Source of the DNA: Rhizobiales bacterium 2SD
GTDB lineage: Bacteria > Pseudomonadota > Alphaproteobacteria > Rhizobiales > Beijerinckiaceae
Assembly: GCA_005502805.1 (NCBI GenBank)
Contig: SCMY01000002.1
Location: forward strand, 620,001-684,000
DNA: 64,000 bases
Direction of reading: 5' to 3'
Part shown: piece by piece, positions 19,100 to 27,788 of the stretch
Layout of the letters: every line of letters starts with the position of its first letter
Position numbering within the stretch: the stretch's first letter is position 1
Program-made: the position numbers and the translations under genes
The notes under the pieces: model-generated
Database searches by the model: none
What the model was told of the DNA's origin: nothing
The model's input: the letters and a program-made list of their open reading frames with translations, nothing else

Positions 19100-20499
19100 A
19101 GCCGGTAGGCCTCCTTGGCCAGGCGATAGGCGAGATCGTGGGCGACTTCCGCCGCCTCGTCCTCGTCGAGACGGTGCTCGGCGACGAGCTTGGCGAGGTA
19201 GTGGCAGTCCATCCGGCGGGCGACGTCATGGCGCGCTGGGATCGAGAGATAGGCGCGGGTGTCGTCGTTGAAGCCGACGGTGTTGTAGAAGCCGGCGGTC
19301 TCGGTGGTGAGCTCGCGGAAGCGCAGCATCGCCTCGGGCGCATCGAGGAACCACCAGCCCGGCCCGAGCTTCAGCGCCGGGTAATGGCCGGCGAGCGGGG
19401 CGAGCTCGCGCGAATAGCTGGTCTCGTCGAGGGTGAAGGCGATGACGGTGAGGCCACGCTCGTTGCCGACCGCGTCGAGAAGCGGCTTCAGCGCCGAGAC
19501 ATAGTCCATCCCACGCGGGATGTCGGAGCCCATGTCGCGGCCGAACTGCTCGAACAGATGCGGGTTGTGGTTGCGATAGGAGCCGGGGTGGATCTGCAGG
19601 ACGAGCCCGTCATCGAGGCTCATCTTCGCCATCTCGGTCAGCATCTGGCCGCGGAAGACGTCAGCGTCCTCGGCCGAGAACTTGCCCTTCAGGATCTTGG
19701 CGAAGAGTTTTTCGCACTCGGCCGGCGTCAGGTTGGCGGTGCGGGCCGTGGCGTGGCCATGGTCGGAGGAGGTCGCCCCGCGTTCGATGAAATAGCCGCG
19801 GCGCTTGCGATGGGCCTCGAGATAGCCGTTCCAGCTGGCGACATCCTCGCCAGTCAGTTCGCCGAACTGCGTAAGATTGTCCTTGAAGCCCTCGAAGTCG
19901 GGGTCGACGACGCTGTCGGGACGATAGGCGGTGACGACCTTGCCGCCCCAGCCGGACTCCCGGATCATGTCGTGCCATTTCAGCGGATCGAGCGCGCCTT
20001 CGGTGGTGGCGATCGCCTCGATCTTGAAACGCTCGAACAGCGCTCGCGGACGCATCGCATCCTGCTCCAGCTGCTCGGCGATGCGGTCATAGATGCGGTC
20101 GGCGCTTTCGGCGGAGAGGCGCTCGGTGATGCCGAAGATCGAGAACGCCGCGTGCTCGAACCAGAGCCGGGTCGGCGTGCCCCGGAACAGGTGCCAGTTG
20201 CTGGCGAAGAGCTTCCAGATCTGGCGCGGGTCGCCCTCGATTTCGCCGCCATCCTTGCGGGCGATGCCGAGCTGCTCGAGCCTGATGCCCTGCGAGTAGA
20301 GCATGCGGAAGATGTAGTGGTCCGGCTTGACGAACAGCGTTGCCGGATCGGGAAACGGCTTGTCCTCGGCGAACCAGCGCGGATCGGTGTGGCCGTGCGG
20401 CGAGATGATCGGCAGGTCGCGGACGCCGGCATAGAGACGGCGCGCAATGCCGCGCGTCACCGGCTCGGCAGGCAAAAGACGATCGTCGTGCAGCAGCAT
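19096..20499 (-). CDS. uxaC: Uronate (glucuronate/galacturonate) isomerase
   Basis: A 467-residue isomerase of the amidohydrolase superfamily, matching the E. coli protein in length. The metal-binding HGHTDPRWF lies near residue 35. It turns D-glucuronate into D-fructuronate and D-galacturonate into D-tagaturonate. It is the first gene of the uronate operon. The start at 20499 follows a GAGGAAA ribosome site. A mannonate dehydratase (uxuA), needed after UxuB, is not in the window. Confidence 0.95.
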   Translation of the reverse strand: MLLHDDRLLPAEPVTRGIARRLYAGVRDLPIISPHGHTDPRWFAEDKPFPDPATLFVKPDHYIFRMLYSQGIRLEQLGIARKDGGEIEGDPRQIWKLFASNWHLFRGTPTRLWFEHAAFSIFGITERLSAESADRIYDRIAEQLEQDAMRPRALFERFKIEAIATTEGALDPLKWHDMIRESGWGGKVVTAYRPDSVVDPDFEGFKDNLTQFGELTGEDVASWNGYLEAHRKRRGYFIERGATSSDHGHATARTANLTPAECEKLFAKILKGKFSAEDADVFRGQMLTEMAKMSLDDGLVLQIHPGSYRNHNPHLFEQFGRDMGSDIPRGMDYVSALKPLLDAVGNERGLTVIAFTLDETSYSRELAPLAGHYPALKLGPGWWFLDAPEAMLRFRELTTETAGFYNTVGFNDDTRAYLSIPARHDVARRMDCHYLAKLVAEHRLDEDEAAEVAHDLAYRLAKEAYRL

Positions 20500-20552
20500 C
20501 GCTGGCGTTTCCTCTATCGGGCCGGACCATAGGGCCGGCGTTGGTGATGTCA

Positions 20553-20572
20553 ATATACTAATATACTAGTAT
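20553..20572. promoter_or_regulatory. Candidate GntR operator between uxaC and its divergent regulator
   Basis: Two tandem copies of ATATACTA (20553-20560 and 20561-20568) run into GTAT, producing the perfect palindrome ATACTAGTAT at 20563-20572. It is an AT-rich island in the gap between uxaC and the FCD-type gene. Palindromes with a GT..AC or TA core are typical FCD/GntR targets, so it is the natural operator candidate for both directions. Confidence 0.55.
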
Positions 20573-20658
20573 GCGTTGCTCAGCCGTGTTACGCCCTGAT
20601 TGGCCGCGGAGCGCGCATCGTGGTCCAATAAGGAGGCGATCATGGCCGGGATAGGACA

Positions 20659-21396
20659 ATGTCGGAGGCGCTAGGGATAGGCGAGACCGGGACCTTGCGC
20701 CGCGAGCGCAAGCCGCAGCGCCTGGCCGGAGCGTCGGCAGGGCGCGCCACGGCCGCTTCCGTCGTGCAGGACGAGCTTCGCCGCGAGATCCTCGACATGG
20801 TGCTTCGGCCGAGCGTGCCGCTCTCCGAGAAGGACCTCACCGCCCGCTTCGGCATGAGCCGCACCCCGGTGCGCGAGGCGCTGATTCGGCTGAAGGAAGA
20901 GGGCCTCGTCGAGATCTTCCCGCAGGCCGGCACCTTCGTCGCGCGCATTCCAATCGGCGCAATCCCCGAGGCGGTGTTCATCCGCCAGGCGCTGGAATGC
21001 GCTACGGTCGAGGTGCTGGCGCGGACGGCCACCGCCGACGACATTGCAAGGCTCGATGCGACGATCGCCGTGCTGCACGAGTCGCATGAGGCTGGCGACC
21101 AGGAGCGCTTCCACCTTGCCGACGAGGAATTCCACGAGGCGCTCGCCGACATCGCCGGCTATCCCGGCGTCTGGAAGCTCGCCCAGGCCGCCAAGAGCCA
21201 GATCGACCGCTGCCGGCGGATGACGCTGCCGGTGCCTGGACGGATGGCGATGGTGATCCGCGAGCACCTCGCCATCGTCGACGAGATCAGGCGGCACGAC
21301 GCCTCGGCCGCGGTCGTCGCGATGCGCCAGCATCTCGGCACGCTGCTGCCCGACCTCGTGCATCTCAAGGCGAGCTATCCGGATTATTTTGTTTGA
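20659..21396 (+). CDS. GntR-family (FCD) transcriptional regulator
   Basis: A 245-residue regulator. An N-terminal winged helix-turn-helix (about 35-100, with SRTPVREALIRL) is followed by a C-terminal FCD ligand domain whose metal-binding His residues appear in the second half (DEEFHEALAD and EHLAIVDEI). It is divergent from uxaC, so a uronate-responsive repressor in the manner of UxuR/ExuR or KdgR analogues is inferred. The N-terminal about 30 residues are basic and low in complexity. Confidence 0.88.
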   Translation: MSEALGIGETGTLRRERKPQRLAGASAGRATAASVVQDELRREILDMVLRPSVPLSEKDLTARFGMSRTPVREALIRLKEEGLVEIFPQAGTFVARIPIGAIPEAVFIRQALECATVEVLARTATADDIARLDATIAVLHESHEAGDQERFHLADEEFHEALADIAGYPGVWKLAQAAKSQIDRCRRMTLPVPGRMAMVIREHLAIVDEIRRHDASAAVVAMRQHLGTLLPDLVHLKASYPDYFV

Positions 21397-21404
21397 TCGA
21401 GCCC

Positions 21405-21527
21405 GTCATTCTCGGGCGGAGCGAAGCGCAGACCCGAGAATCTGCAGACCCGAGAATCTCATGACAAGAAGGCGCTGGTCGGCGCCTCTTCCGGCCGGAG
21501 ATGCTCGGGGCGAGCCCGAGCATGACG
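21405..21527. repeat. Composite palindromic repeat, copy 1
   Basis: Two palindromes joined by a spacer. The first has arms GTCATTCTCGGGCGG and GACCCGAGAATCT (the second arm is partly duplicated). The other has arms GATGCTCGGGG and CCCGAGCATGACG. The same two modules, in inverted order, form 36990-37095. The gap between the GntR gene and the binding-protein gene holds little else. Confidence 0.8.
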
Positions 21528-21600
21528 CGCCCTTCAGTGCTCTTGCCTCGCTCCCACCTCCCGCGCCATCTTGCGCCGCAACGACGATGGAGGCGGGACG

Positions 21601-23091
21601 ATGACGACGCGGCGCGATCTTCTGGCGGGAGCGGGCCTCGCCGCGCTCGCAACCCAGCTTCCGCTCGCCGCGCTCGCGCAGGCCAAGGACAGCGTCACCA
21701 TCGGCATGACGCTGGAGCCGCCGACGCTCGATCCGACCTCGGGCGCGGCACAGGCGATCCGCGAAGTCGTGCTGCAGAACATCTTCGAGGGGCTGGTGGC
21801 GATGGACCGCACCGGCAAGCTGGTGCCGGCGTTGGCCGAGAGCTGGACGCTCGCGCCCGACAATCTCACCTACACCTTCAAGCTGCGGGCGAATGCGCGC
21901 TTCCATGACGGCACGCCGCTAGCCTCGCGCGATGTGAAGTTCTCCTTCGAGCGCGCCGTCGCGCCCGATTCGACCAATGCCCAGCGCTGGATCTTCACGC
22001 CGATCGAGAGCATCGAGGTACCAGATCCGGTCACCGTGATCATCAAGCTGAAGCAGCCGACGGCGAACTTCGTCTACGGACTCTCATGGGGCGATGCGAT
22101 CATCGTCTCGCCGGCCACGGCAGCGAACAACAAGACCAATCCGGTCGGCACCGGTCCGTTCAAGTTCGCACGCTGGAACCGCGGCGACCGGCTCGAGCTG
22201 GCGCGCAACGACGAGTACTGGGGGACGAAGCCCGCGCTCGCCAAGGCAACCTTCCGCTTCATCTCCGATCCGCAGGCGCAGGTCGCGGCACTCCGGGCCG
22301 GTGACATCGACGTCTTCACCAATCTCTCGGCGCCCGAGGCGATCCCGCAGCTCAAGGCCGATCCGAAGCTCAAGGTCACGCTCGGCAAGACCGAGGGCGA
22401 GACCATCCTCGCCATCAACAACGTCAAGGCGCCGTTCAGCGATGTCCGGGTGCGCCAGGCGATCTCGCATGTGCTCGACCGCAAGACGATCGCGCTCGGC
22501 ATCTACGGCTTCGACCTTGACTATATCGGCAGCCATTTCTCGCCGCTGCATCCGGCTTATGTCGACCTGACCCAGACCTATCCGGTCGACCTCGCCAAGG
22601 CGAAGGCCCTGCTCGCGGCCGCCGGCTTCCCGAAGGGCTTCGAATGCACGTTGCGTTTGCCGCCGCCGGCCTATGCCAGGCGCGGGGGCGAGATCATTGC
22701 TGCGCTGCTGGCGCAGATCGGCATCACCGCCAGGATCGAGCCGCTGGAATTCCCGCAATGGCTGGAACGGGTGTTCAAGAACAGGGATTTCGACCTGACG
22801 ATCATCTCGCACACCGAGCCGCTCGACATCGCCAACTACGCCCGCGACGACTACTATTTCCAGTACAGGAATCCCGAGTTCAAGGCGCTGATCGAGACGA
22901 TCGACCGCACCGTCGACGAGGGCGAGCGCAACAAGCTCTATGGCGACGCGCAGCGCATGTTGGCGCGCGATGCGGTCAACGGCTTCTTGTTCATCCTGCC
23001 GAAAATCACGGTGACCAAGGCCGATCTGGAGGGCATGTGGACCGACTGGCCGCTGCCGCTGACGCCACTGGCGGAGGTGCGCTGGCGGTAG
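21601..23091 (+). CDS. ABC transporter substrate-binding protein (family 5, peptide type)
   Basis: A 496-residue extracytoplasmic binding protein of the DppA/OppA family. It has a twin-arginine-like leader (TRRDLLAGAG, cleavage near ALA-QAK at about residue 25). The body shows the SBP_bac_5 pattern, including LAESWTLAPD and FHDGTPLASRDVKF. It is followed by two matching permease genes. Ligands of this family include peptides, but also opines, sugars and nickel. The ATG at 21601 is chosen for its position at the leader. Confidence 0.92.
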   Translation: MTTRRDLLAGAGLAALATQLPLAALAQAKDSVTIGMTLEPPTLDPTSGAAQAIREVVLQNIFEGLVAMDRTGKLVPALAESWTLAPDNLTYTFKLRANARFHDGTPLASRDVKFSFERAVAPDSTNAQRWIFTPIESIEVPDPVTVIIKLKQPTANFVYGLSWGDAIIVSPATAANNKTNPVGTGPFKFARWNRGDRLELARNDEYWGTKPALAKATFRFISDPQAQVAALRAGDIDVFTNLSAPEAIPQLKADPKLKVTLGKTEGETILAINNVKAPFSDVRVRQAISHVLDRKTIALGIYGFDLDYIGSHFSPLHPAYVDLTQTYPVDLAKAKALLAAAGFPKGFECTLRLPPPAYARRGGEIIAALLAQIGITARIEPLEFPQWLERVFKNRDFDLTIISHTEPLDIANYARDDYYFQYRNPEFKALIETIDRTVDEGERNKLYGDAQRMLARDAVNGFLFILPKITVTKADLEGMWTDWPLPLTPLAEVRWR

Positions 23092-23108
23092 CGGTTGTGA
23101 CAGCTTCG

Positions 23109-23201
23109 CCGTCATTGCGAGCGCAGCGAAGCAATCCAAGGGGACGTAGCGCTCTGCCGCCCCTGGATTGCTTCGTCGCTGTGCTCCTCGCAATGACGCC
23201 G
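23109..23201. repeat. Palindromic repeat, CATTGCGAG type
   Basis: A near-perfect inverted repeat of about 90 bases between the binding-protein and permease genes. The outer arms are GTCATTGCGAG and CTCGCAATGAC, and the inner arms GAAGCAATCCA and TGGATTGCTTC. This arm sequence is common in intergenic palindromes of alphaproteobacteria. As RNA it would form a long hairpin inside the ABC operon message. Confidence 0.8.
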
Positions 23202-23233
23202 GCTGCTCGCGGCGACGGTGCGGGGTTCATCTG

Positions 23234-24181
23234 ATGACCGCCTACCTGCTCCGCCGCCTGCTCGCCTTCGCCCTGACGCTGCTCGGCGCGGCGATCGTCA
23301 TCTTCCTCGTGCTGGAGATCCTGCCGGGCGATCCGGCGGCGGTGACGCTCGGGCTCAATGCGGCGCCGGAAGCGCTCGCGGCGCTGCGGGTCGAGATGGG
23401 GCTCGACCAGCCGGCGCTGCTGCGCTTCTTCAATTGGATCGGCGGACTCGTCACCGGCGATCTCGGCCTCAGCTACACCTATCGTGTGCCGGTGACGCAA
23501 TTGATCGGCGAGCGCATGGTGGTGACGCTGCCGTTGGCGTCGATGGCGATCCTGCTCGCTTCCGCGATCGGCATCCCGCTCGGGGCGCTCGCTGCGGCCA
23601 ACCATAACCGCGCCGGTGATGCCGCGGTGATGGTCTTCGCCCAGGCCGGGCTCGCCATTCCGAATTTCTGGTTTGGCCTGCTGCTCGTGCTGGTCTTCGC
23701 CGTCGGGGCCGGCTGGCTGCCGGCCGGCGGTTTCCCGGGCTGGCAAGCCGGCTTCTGGCCGGCGCTGAAATCGCTCCTGCTGCCGGCGGTCGCGCTCGCT
23801 CTGCCACAGGCGGCGATCCTCGCCCGCGTCACCCGCTCGGCCATGCTGGAGACGATGCAGGAAGACTATGTCCGCACCGCCCGGGCCAAGGGCGTGAGCC
23901 GGCGACGGACCATGCTGCGCCATGTCCTGCGCAACGCGCTGATCCCGGTCGTTACCGTGCTGGGCCTGCAGTTCTCGGTGCTGCTGGCGGGCGCGATCAT
24001 CATCGAGAACGTCTTCGCCCTGCCTGGCCTCGGCCGACTCGTCTTCCAGTCGATCGCCCAGCATGACCTGATCGTGGTCAAGGACCTCGTCATGCTGTTC
24101 TCCGCACTGGTCGTCTTCATCAACTTCGCGATCGAATTGCTCTACGGGCTGATCGATCCGCGCCTGCGGCAGGCGTCATGA
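23234..24181 (+). CDS. ABC transporter permease (DppB-like)
   Basis: A 315-residue inner-membrane permease with six hydrophobic segments. The cytoplasmic coupling loop of this family is visible (about residues 210-240, YVRTARAKGVSR). The start is the ATG at 23234, which opens MTAYLLRRL. It overlaps the next permease by four bases (ATGA). No ATPase gene follows the pair. Confidence 0.92.
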   Translation: MTAYLLRRLLAFALTLLGAAIVIFLVLEILPGDPAAVTLGLNAAPEALAALRVEMGLDQPALLRFFNWIGGLVTGDLGLSYTYRVPVTQLIGERMVVTLPLASMAILLASAIGIPLGALAAANHNRAGDAAVMVFAQAGLAIPNFWFGLLLVLVFAVGAGWLPAGGFPGWQAGFWPALKSLLLPAVALALPQAAILARVTRSAMLETMQEDYVRTARAKGVSRRRTMLRHVLRNALIPVVTVLGLQFSVLLAGAIIIENVFALPGLGRLVFQSIAQHDLIVVKDLVMLFSALVVFINFAIELLYGLIDPRLRQAS

Positions 24182-25035
24182 GCGCGGTCGCGCCACGCTC
24201 CCGCCCGCGACGCTGGTGGGCCTCGCCGTCCTTCCTGGTCGGGCTGCTGCTGGGTGGATTGGTCGTCGCGATGGCGCTGATCTCCTATATCTGGACGCCC
24301 TATGAGCCGACCCAGATGGCGATCCTCAAGCGCCTGCGCCCGCCTTCGGCCGAGCACTGGTTCGGCACCGACCAGTTCGGCCGCGACGTGTTCTCGATGA
24401 TCATGGTCGGCGCCCGCAATTCGCTGGCGGTGGGCCTTGGCGCGGTCGGGCTCGGCCTGACAGTCGGCAGCGCGCTCGGGCTGATCGCGGCGATCCGGCG
24501 CGACGGGTGGCTCGATAACCTGATCATGCGCATGGCCGATTTCAGCCACGCCTTTCCGGCGGTGCTCTCGGCGATCATGATCAGCGCGGTCTGGGGTCCG
24601 GGCATGATGAACGCGGTGATCGCGATCGCGCTGTTCAGCCTGCCCTATTTCGCGCGACTGGCTCGTGGGGCGGCGCTGCAATGCTGGGCACTCGACTATG
24701 TGCTGGCGGCGCGCGCGGCCGGGCTGACCGAGATGGCGATCACCCGCCAGCATGTCCTGCCCAACATCGCCGGCGTGCTGGTGGTGCAGGCGACGATCCA
24801 GTTCGCGCTCGCTATCCTGGCCGAAGCCGGCCTGTCCTATCTCGGCCTCGGCACGCAGCCGCCTGCGCCAAGCTGGGGGCGGATGCTCAACGAGGCGCAG
24901 ACCTTCATGGCGGCGCAGCCTTGGCTCGCGATCTTCCCGGGCGCGGCGATCGCGCTTTCGGTGCTGGCCTTCAATTTGCTGGGCGATGGCCTGCGCGACG
25001 CGGTCGATCCGCGCATGCGCCGCTCGCGCGATTGA
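24178..25035 (+). CDS. ABC transporter permease (DppC-like)
   Basis: The second membrane subunit, 285 residues, with the short N-terminal helix typical of DppC, the motif HWFGTDQFGRDVFS, and the coupling loop YVLAARAAGLTE. It forms a pair with the preceding permease and the binding protein. The ATPase subunits (DppD/F type) must be encoded elsewhere or shared. Confidence 0.92.
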   Translation: MSAVAPRSRPRRWWASPSFLVGLLLGGLVVAMALISYIWTPYEPTQMAILKRLRPPSAEHWFGTDQFGRDVFSMIMVGARNSLAVGLGAVGLGLTVGSALGLIAAIRRDGWLDNLIMRMADFSHAFPAVLSAIMISAVWGPGMMNAVIAIALFSLPYFARLARGAALQCWALDYVLAARAAGLTEMAITRQHVLPNIAGVLVVQATIQFALAILAEAGLSYLGLGTQPPAPSWGRMLNEAQTFMAAQPWLAIFPGAAIALSVLAFNLLGDGLRDAVDPRMRRSRD

Positions 25036-25062
25036 TCCCACTATGCTTGCGGAGTTCCAGTC

Positions 25063-26469
25063 ATGATCGAGTTCGCCGATCTCAGCGCCGTTGACATGCT
25101 CCGGGCCTTCCGCTCGCGCGAGCTCTCGCCGGTCGAAGTCACCGAAGCGGTGATCCAGCGCATCGAGATTTGGGAGCCGTCGCTCAAGGCGCTCTACGCC
25201 TATGATCCGGAGGGCGCCCGCGCCGCCGCCAAGGAGAGCGAGAGCCGCTGGCGCCGGGGCGAGGCTCTGGCGCTCGACGGCGTGCCCTGCACGATCAAGG
25301 AGAACATCGCGACCAAGGGCACGGCAGTGCCGCTCGGCACGGCGGCGATGGAGCTTACCCCCGCCGCAGCCGATGCGCCGCCGGCGCAGCGCCTGCGCGA
25401 GGCCGGCTGCGTCATCTTCGCCAAGACGACGATGCCGGATTACGGCATGCTCTCCTCCGGCCTGTCGAGCTTTCACGAGCTGGCGCGCAACCCGTTCGAT
25501 CTCTCGAAGAACCCCGGCGGCTCCTCGGCCGGGGCGGGCGCGGCGGGTGCGGCTGGTTACGGGCCGTTTCATGTCGGCACCGATATCGGTGGCTCGATCC
25601 GTCTTCCCGCCGGCTGGTGCGGTCTCGTCGGCCTGAAGCCCAGTTTCGGCCGCGTGCCGATCGACCCGACCTATTACGGCCGCGTCGCCGGGCCGATGAC
25701 CCGCACTGTCGCCGACGCAGCGCTGATGATGCGCGAACTGTCGAAGCCGGACGAGCGCGACCCGATGAGCCTGCCGCCGCAGGAGATCGCCTGGTCCGAC
25801 CTCGAACGCGAGCCGCGCGGGCTCAGGATCGGATTGCAGCTGGAGGCGGGCATCGGCCTCCCGGTCGAGCCTGAGACCAGGGCGGCGATCGTCAAGGCGG
25901 CCGAGCTGTTCCAGAAGGCCGGCGCCATCGTCGGGATCATGCCGCCCTTCCTGACGCAGGACATGCTCGACGGGCTCGACGATTTCTGGCGCCAGCGCGC
26001 CTGGGCCGAGATCGGTGCCTTGCCACGCGAACGGCAAGATAAGGTCCTGCCCTATATCTACGCCTGGGCCGAACGTGGCCACTCGCTCACCGGGGCGCAG
26101 GTCCATCGCGGCATGAGCCAGATGCTGGCGATCCGCCATGCGGCATTGAAGGCAGCCCAGCCCTTCGACTATGTACTCTCGCCGGTCTCGCCTGTGCCGA
26201 GCTTTGCCGCCGAGCTCGCCTCGCCGATCCACGATCCCGAACGCCCCTTCGAGCACATCGTCTTCACGGTGGCGGCCAATATGTCGGACCAGCCGGCGAT
26301 CTCGGTCCACGCCGGCATGACCGCATCCGGCCTGCCGATCGGCCTGCAGATCACCGGCAAGCGTTTCGACGATCTCGGCGTGCTGCAGATGGCACGGGCG
26401 TGGGAGCGCCTGCGCGGGCAAGGGCCGGAATGGCCGAGGGTGCCGCGGATTTCGAGCGCGGCTGGTTGA
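25063..26469 (+). CDS. Amidase (amidase-signature family)
   Basis: A 468-residue hydrolase with the Lys-cisSer-Ser catalytic triad: Lys in CTIKEN (residue 79), Ser154 in PGGSSAG and Ser178 in TDIGGSIRLPA. The substrate class is broad (amides, ureides, aryl amides) and cannot be narrowed. It begins 27 bases after the permease gene, so the imported ABC ligand may contain the amide this enzyme opens. Confidence 0.9.
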   Translation: MIEFADLSAVDMLRAFRSRELSPVEVTEAVIQRIEIWEPSLKALYAYDPEGARAAAKESESRWRRGEALALDGVPCTIKENIATKGTAVPLGTAAMELTPAAADAPPAQRLREAGCVIFAKTTMPDYGMLSSGLSSFHELARNPFDLSKNPGGSSAGAGAAGAAGYGPFHVGTDIGGSIRLPAGWCGLVGLKPSFGRVPIDPTYYGRVAGPMTRTVADAALMMRELSKPDERDPMSLPPQEIAWSDLEREPRGLRIGLQLEAGIGLPVEPETRAAIVKAAELFQKAGAIVGIMPPFLTQDMLDGLDDFWRQRAWAEIGALPRERQDKVLPYIYAWAERGHSLTGAQVHRGMSQMLAIRHAALKAAQPFDYVLSPVSPVPSFAAELASPIHDPERPFEHIVFTVAANMSDQPAISVHAGMTASGLPIGLQITGKRFDDLGVLQMARAWERLRGQGPEWPRVPRISSAAG

Positions 26470-26480
26470 GCGCGACATGT

Positions 26481-26692
26481 TCCCTCTCCCCTTGCGGGAG
26501 AGGGCTAGGGTGAGGGGTCTCGCGACACCTCCGTCATGCTCGCCCTTGTGGCGAGCATCCACGTCTTGAACACAGCCTTGCCCGAAGGAAGACGTGGATG
26601 GTCGGGACAAGCCCGACCATGACGCGGAAACGGCAGCACGACCCCTCATCCGGCCCTTCGGGCCACCTTCTCCCGCAGGGGGAGAAGGGAGC
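26481..26692. repeat. Palindromic repeat with a second repeat nested inside
   Basis: The outer arms are of the CCCTCTCC / GGGAGAGGG type at 26481-26520 and CTTCTCCCGCAGGGGGAGAAG at 26641-26692. GTGAGGGGTC on the left pairs with GACCCCTCAT on the right. Between them sits an unrelated 94-base palindrome (26531-26624) found again at 52601. The layout looks like one mobile palindrome inserted in the loop of another. Confidence 0.7.
26531..26624. repeat. 94-bp palindromic repeat, copy 1
   Basis: Nearly identical to 52601-52694 in the same orientation. Outer arms start CGTCATGCTCGCC and end GACCATGACG. Inner arms are ATCCACGTCTT and AGACGTGGAT. The two copies differ mainly in the central loop of about 15 bases, as expected for a repeat kept by its stem structure. 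Confidence 0.85.
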
Positions 26693-26702
26693 GGTGGACC
26701 TC

Positions 26703-27110
26703 TCAAGCCTTCTTCTTCCCAGCCTTGTTCAGCGCCGCCGCAGCCCGAATGAGCGCCGCCAGCGCCGCCTCGTCGACCGTGTCGCCCTCGTGGATGTCGA
26801 TGGCGCGCCTGGTGTTGCCGTCGAGGCTGGAATTGAACAGGCTAGCAGGGTCGGGCAGCGAAGCGCCCTTGGCGAAGGTCAGCTTCACAGCGCCCTTATA
26901 GGTCTCGCCGGTGCAGATGATGCCGGCATGCTCCCAGACCGGGACGCCGCGCCATTTCCAGGTTTCCTCGACCTCGGGATCGGCCTGCCTGATGACGGCG
27001 CGGACCTTGGCGAGCGCTGTGCCGCGCCAGTCGGTCAATTCCGCGATCCGGGCGTCGATCTGCTCGGAGGCCGAGGCTGCGTCGCTGGTCTTGTCGCTCG
27101 TCTGCTTCAT
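26703..27110 (-). CDS. DUF1801 domain protein
   Basis: A 135-residue soluble protein of the DUF1801/YdhG-like fold. The core WKWRGVPVWEHAGIICTGE and KLTFAKGASLPD are typical, and a Lys-rich tail follows. Molecular function is unknown. It is the last gene of the minus-strand cluster headed by the ArsR regulator and is one of two paralogues there (the other at 27789-28241). Confidence 0.85.
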   Translation of the reverse strand: MKQTSDKTSDAASASEQIDARIAELTDWRGTALAKVRAVIRQADPEVEETWKWRGVPVWEHAGIICTGETYKGAVKLTFAKGASLPDPASLFNSSLDGNTRRAIDIHEGDTVDEAALAALIRAAAALNKAGKKKA

Positions 27111-27153
27111 CGGGCTATTGTCTCTCCGTCTTTTTCCTCGTTGTCCGGCGCAG

Positions 27154-27744
27154 CTAGTTGCTCCCCATGAGCGGCTTGCCTGGCCCTGCGCCGCCAGGAA
27201 ATTGCCACCCCATATGCGTTACGGAATCCATGACACTGCAAGCTAGCCCGACGACATGTGCTTGCACTTGCTTCAAGTGCTCAATGTCTATGGCCGTTTC
27301 AAATATTTCTTTCTGTCGGTTGACGAATAGTGGCACTGATGCGCCCTGAGCATTGGGAGCTCGCCATGAGCCATGGCACAGGGCGTTGCGGATGACAGTT
27401 GATCTCTTAATATCCTCCACTAATTCATCTACATTGATGGTCGTTGTTGCAGGATTGTCGCGCGCAGCTTTCCCATAAGATTCGGCTAAGTTCCAAAGCT
27501 GATCAGTTAACGCCCGTTCAAGTTGAGGTAGCCAACCTTGATAAGCCGTATCGATTTCGTCAGGACTGTAATTACGCGTGCCCGTGAAGGCGAAAATCGC
27601 CTTTCCTAATACCTCCTCAAGAAATCCGTACGATGCGATCGTGCGGCCGAGTTGCTCCCAGAATTGTGGCGAATGCCGGTGAGTAGGGAACGAAGGTGGT
27701 AATTGATCTCTATTGATTATCGCCCGATTCGCTTCGTCATTCAT
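27154..27744 (-). CDS. Uncharacterised protein with HEPN-like RNxxxH motif
   Basis: I do not recognise the family. The 196-residue protein is mostly helical, with a motif IRNALCHGSW (R119, H124) that fits the Rx4H signature of HEPN domains. HEPN domains are often RNases or toxin/defence modules. The gene is visibly richer in A and T than its neighbours and sits between two DUF1801 genes, which suggests insertion. An upstream GTG at 27792, overlapping the stop of the preceding gene, is an alternative start. The HEPN assignment rests on one motif and is tentative. Confidence 0.65.
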   Translation of the reverse strand: MNDEANRAIINRDQLPPSFPTHRHSPQFWEQLGRTIASYGFLEEVLGKAIFAFTGTRNYSPDEIDTAYQGWLPQLERALTDQLWNLAESYGKAARDNPATTTINVDELVEDIKRSTVIRNALCHGSWRAPNAQGASVPLFVNRQKEIFETAIDIEHLKQVQAHVVGLACSVMDSVTHMGWQFPGGAGPGKPLMGSN

Positions 27745-27788
27745 TGTTTGCTCACATTGCTCAGGAGATAGCGGCACATATCTATCTC

